Translations under genes and position numbers: made by a program
Assembly: GCA_905250025.1 (NCBI GenBank)
Contig: CAJNOJ010000123.1
Span: 1 to 64,000, forward strand
Length of the DNA stretch: 64,000 bases
Direction of reading: 5' to 3'
Source: Adineta ricciae
Lineage: Eukaryota; Rotifera; Eurotatoria; Adinetida; Adinetidae
Shown here: positions 59,701 to 64,000 of the stretch, piece by piece
Numbering within the stretch: position 1 is the first letter of the stretch
Layout of the letters: every line of letters begins with the position of its first letter
Notes under the pieces: model-generated
The model's input: the letters and a program-made list of their open reading frames with translations, nothing else
What the model was told of the DNA's origin: nothing
Databases searched by the model: none

Positions 59701-62700
59701 GATTTTCTTGACGAATTGCTTTTGAGACTTGATCGTCGTCTGGATGATTGCCGTTCAAATTGGCAAAACGAGTTGACATTTCTCCTAACGACGATAATAA
59801 TCATGAGAATCTTAACAATCTGTAATGAAACAAAACACAAACGTCTAATAGAATTGGCATTGAAATGTCGTAAGATTGGTCAGTCATCAATCGGGAAAAT
59901 CTCCAAAATTTTCCAAACGACCACCTCCATCAACATAGGTGAGATGCAAAAATTACGTGATAAAATCGTCATTATTGCTTCAGCATGTTTATTCACTTTC
60001 TCACTCTACCCGAAATTCCGTTCATTATCCGATTCCTCGGTCGTTTCATTACTCACAGCAACGACAGCCATTCATGATAATAATGCACTAAACAAAAATC
60101 CAACTCGTATGAGTATTTTCATGCGAAATTTAATGCGATGGAAGAACTATAATCTACTCAAACTCGGATCAACAATACTTGCTCGATATCTGCATGAATC
60201 GTCCTATCAAAGCTTACATCAATTTGCTGTGATACACTGGGGGCTTATAAAAACTATGCAAATCAGCAATGGACAATGGCAAAAACGTATGTCAAAAACC
60301 TTCGATGGCTGGTACGATGGTCAATATCAATCGATCAAAATATCTATTGATTGTTTACAAGGAAAGTTTTTAGTCAATGGCATGAGCATTGGTTTTCTAC
60401 CTGGGGAAATTACATCGAGTGATTTATTCCGTCGAACATTTGGTGAACATGTTTTCGAAGTGCAACCGGGTGCATCACCGAATACCTATGTCACAAGACA
60501 TGCCTATCATGATAATCAAATTTATTATGAATTTCGATCCAATCGTTCATTTTGTAATAACATAACTATTCGAGCAACGTATCGAACAGGTGAAGTCTTT
60601 CAATTAATACCGAAGACATATTTTCAAAGTGAATTCGCTACGAAATTTGTCGAAAATTATAGTCATTGGATCAATCAAACGACCAATGTTATTCAATTCC
60701 GTCCAATTCATTTCCAAGATGCTCAGTTTCTAACCCATATATCATACGTGTTAGATCTAAACAATGGATTTCTTATAAGAGAAAACATGAAAAAAATCCA
60801 AATTCTCATTAATCACACATCATCTGTTTTTCAAAACTTATTCAAACTGTACTTTCGTCGTCTCGACACAGAAGAATATATTTATATGTTCAGAGACGAT
60901 GCTTATCCGATCTTGAGAACAAAACAAATGCCACTGAATTGTCATGTACACATTCATCTGCCTCGCTTAGGTCTCGCATTCGAATACGACGCTGCGAGAA
61001 AGAAGATTCTTTCTCGAGAGTATTCAGGTATGTACATTGCCGAAAATCAATGTTTTGAAACGTTAACGGGACTAAAAGCTGGACTTCTTCTCTCGCCTAC
61101 TTTGAGTGGCGCAACCAATCGTAAACTTCTCGTTCCGTTTGGACAAGTTCAAGCGAAGAAAACCCTGTCCAGTGATCATCAATTTGTTTTTATCGACAGA
61201 GATGCAAAAATGTCATTTGCCCATCAATATTTCGTTTTTATTCTTAATGATCGTCTACGTATTCTCCAATCATCAGATAGTCCAACGGGTTGGCTATATC
61301 TGGCATTGTTACATGCGTTGACATCGCATACTTTACCTGATGTCTATACTGGAATGACGGGAATGGAACGCGCTTTTCAATTACTCTACTCTGCTGGTTG
61401 TTGGACTGATCAGCCTTTTGATTCACTTTCGCTCAACATCGCACATCAAATAGCGAAGATTTCTCCCAAAGTCCAATACTATCCATCACATCTGAAATGT
61501 ATGAAAACGATCCAATGGAATGAACAAAGTATACCCTATTCGCTTCAACACTTCGGTTATTACTTGATAATAAAAAAACTAATCGTGGCTAGTGAACAAT
61601 TAAGCTTCATGTATTCATCATCAGAGTCAGTGGCGAGTGCGCTCCCATCGAATAACATCGAGCTATTGGAGAAAATCTACATGGATTATCGAGATTCTTA
61701 CAATCCAACAGCTCGACTATCCGACGAAATGGAGAAGGAAATCATCGTCGAACCCAAGTTGTTTTCTTATGAGCCGACGCCTGCTTTCGATTCCGACACA
61801 ACAGACAACAGTATTTATCGTCTATCAGAAGATCTCTATAAGTCTGGAGATTTGAATCTAGACGATCCTTCTACCATACACTGCTTTCCTCTGAGAGAAT
61901 GGATCAAAAGAAACGGTGATTTCAAGACGATCTTCGTTGGTCTTTTGAAATTACTCGAACGGGCGAAAATGCCTACAAACAACAATCGGTCGGATGAAAT
62001 CGGTCGACTAGATATTCTCTTCAATTTTCTTCATTATATATCGAAGAAATGCTCAATCAGACCATTCTATTTAAACATGTTCAGAACACTCTTGAGAGAT
62101 AATTCAATTATCTTAGTTTTACCCATCTTTCCTCCATTTGGTTCTTACAGAAAAATCGAACAAATCCAAGTCCATCGAGATTCAATAACACTGTATTCGG
62201 TCACTGATGAAGAAAAACGTGCGAAAATCTTCGCTGAAGTGGAGGAGTCTTTTCGACAGAATCTTCCTTACACTGATCAATTGAAATTGTTAGACAACGA
62301 GTATTCTAAGAACAGAATCAATGAATTATTCGCATTATGGCGATTGAATAAACAACTGCAAGACTTTATCAAACATATTGAGCAAATCATGGATTCGATC
62401 AAGTACACGTCGATCGTTCGAATCCGAATTGGTCAACTACAAATTACACGTGAAATAGATGATAAACATCATCAAATTCAAGTTCGATCAGCGAATTTAC
62501 CGGTCGATCCATTATTATTGCTGGGTGCTCATCGAAAGTATTGTTGTCATTCTTCCGATAATCCACTTTGTTTAAAACAATCAACTAGAATTTTTGAAGA
62601 CAAAAAGCCGTTTCCCGAACAGATTTTTTCATCGACTAGTTCAGATGAGAATCATCTTAGTGACATAACCAAGTTCTTCAAGCAACAACTGCGGACAAGT

Positions 62701-64000
62701 TGGCAAAAATTTCAGTCTGAGGAAAGATTTCAATGTGAGCATCTATCCATAAGCGAAATGGAGAGATTTCTGTGTTCGACTCGTCAAGAATCTGCTCAAC
62801 TGTGGAAGGAATTGATTCGATTGATCAGAACAAACAATGAACTATTGTTCGATACTGGTTTAGCGTTGCGTATGACTCCATCCGTTCTCGTGTCTCTCCT
62901 CCATGAAATATGGTTAAATGAAGATGAACACAAACATGATAAACCATCCAATTCTGCAAAAAAGCAAAAGGTTCAACAATCTGAAAGAGAAGCATTTCTA
63001 ACACCGGAACGATGTATCTTATTAGGTGGAATATTGGTCAACTGGACTGTTGAACAGCGTCTTCAACGAATAATCCATTGTGCCAATCAAAAACAAAAGG
63101 AAGATTTCGAGAAAGAAGCATTGAATATTCCACATGTAAATTGGATTCCTTCAGAACATGTTCCATGGTTGATTTTAGAATTGGAAATGAACATCACTAT
63201 TCGCGATATTCAAGTTAAAGTGGCACGTCATATGATGGATCCAAATCGACTCGATGGTGAAGATAATCAAGTGAGAAATATCGTCATGCAAATGAATATG
63301 GGCGAAGGAAAAACCTCAGTTATTATTCCCATGTTAGCACTTAGTTTGTGCTCATCAACATCGAGTTTAGTTCGAATCATAGTTCTCAAATCTTTGTTGA
63401 CTATGAATTATCAATCGTTGAGATCCAAATTGGGCGGTCTCCTCAATAGACGAGTTTTTCCATTTACATGTCGTCGCGATATGAAATTCGGTCAAACACA
63501 AGTCGAACAACTTGATCGACGTCTTCGGCAAGGTATGAGCAGACGAGATATTGTCTTAACCGCACCAGAATATATCCTTTCATTCGACTTATTAACTATC
63601 GATAAATGCCGACGACAAGAATTTACAGTTGGGGAAGAAATGTTAAGAGTTCAGCAATGGACTAAACGATGTGTTCGTGATGTTTTGGACGAATCCGATG
63701 AAATTCTTCATGTTAAGTATCAACTCATTTATACGATTGGACAGCAGAAACCAGTTAGCGGCGGAGCTCAACGTTGGAAGACGATTCAATTGGCCTTAGA
63801 ATTGGTAAAGAAAAACGCAGAGCTTATTGCACAAGACTATCCAAAAGACGTTCTCTACGAAAAATCGTTACGGTCAAGTCATTTTTCGTCATTTCGATTG
63901 TTATCACGAGAACCGTTTCGAAACTTAGCAGAAAGAGTAGTCAATGATTGGCTTAACGAGCAATCCTATCGTCAGGAAGAACGTCAACTTCTATCCTCGG
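56783..64000 (+). CDS. Giant DUF6606-DUF3638 protein, 3' end outside window
   Basis: Exon 1 is 56783-56851 (MPRFGRSHYRIQKPWKQYRP). A 59-base intron follows, then one exon from 56911 to beyond the window with no stop, giving at least 2386 residues. Near residue 60, DSIVHHLFLPCQLPNSADSD matches the start of DUF6606. Around residues 680-703 a CEC...CRRC cluster could bind zinc. A long Leu/Gln-rich middle of unassigned fold follows. Near residue 2150, NMGEGKTSVIIPMLALSL is the Walker-A-like motif opening DUF3638, followed by IVLTAPEYILSFDLL and RDVLDESDEILHVKYQLIYT, a DEAD-helicase-like pair of motifs. Such proteins are large, widespread in fungi and present in rotifers, and some are annotated as ubiquitin hydrolases; biochemical activity is not established for this one. 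The expected DUF3645 part should lie beyond 64000. Confidence 0.9.

Overview
The window is eukaryotic nuclear DNA, most likely from a bdelloid rotifer. It is AT-rich and gene-dense. Introns are very short (often about 50 bases, GT...AG) and genes lie on both strands with small gaps. Several gene families typical of rotifer genomes occur: an ADP-ribosyltransferase fused to TPR repeats, PAN plus FG-GAP repeat proteins, membrane-anchored galactose-binding-like proteins, and a giant DUF6606/DUF3638 protein. There are single N bases at 2189 and 3533 and a 15-base N gap at 33789-33803. No operons or prokaryotic signals were seen. The organism assignment is an inference from gene content and intron style; no taxonomic marker was searched.

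Region 1-7300 is rearranged, repeat-rich DNA. The MYST acetyltransferase KAT5/Tip60 runs off the left edge on the minus strand and loses its 5' part where a decayed fragment of a coiled-coil gene abuts it. That gene's intact source lies at about 7.3-9.3 kb. Between 3.0 and 6.7 kb there are two nested inverted repeats and a small element with CCCAGG...CCTGGG ends.

Region 9.3-15.9 kb is mostly non-coding. It holds further small transposon-like elements, a three-exon gene for a secreted eight-cysteine peptide, and a broken membrane-anchored galactose-binding-like gene.

Region 15.9-33 kb is a run of recognisable genes: a tandem-domain protein tyrosine phosphatase, TMEM120, a broken PAN/FG-GAP gene, a ciliary microtubule-inner-protein-like gene, a ten-cysteine secreted protein, a complete KCNQ potassium channel, and an ankyrin-repeat protein. 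After the ankyrin gene, 183 bases of it recur identically beside the assembly gap, which looks like an assembly artefact.

Region 33-56 kb holds a C2H2 zinc-finger regulator with a NuRD-recruitment-like motif, a secreted DUF4139-like protein, a type II membrane galactose-binding-like protein, an intronless 426-residue orphan, a cyclin A/B-type gene, the ADP-ribosyltransferase-TPR fusion and a small single-pass membrane protein.

From 56783 to the right edge a single gene has a 69-base first exon and then an exon of more than 7 kb. It encodes at least 2386 residues of a DUF6606-DUF3638 protein and is cut by the window end.

The genes do not form one pathway. They are ordinary housekeeping, signalling and surface genes mixed with rotifer-expanded families and repeat debris.
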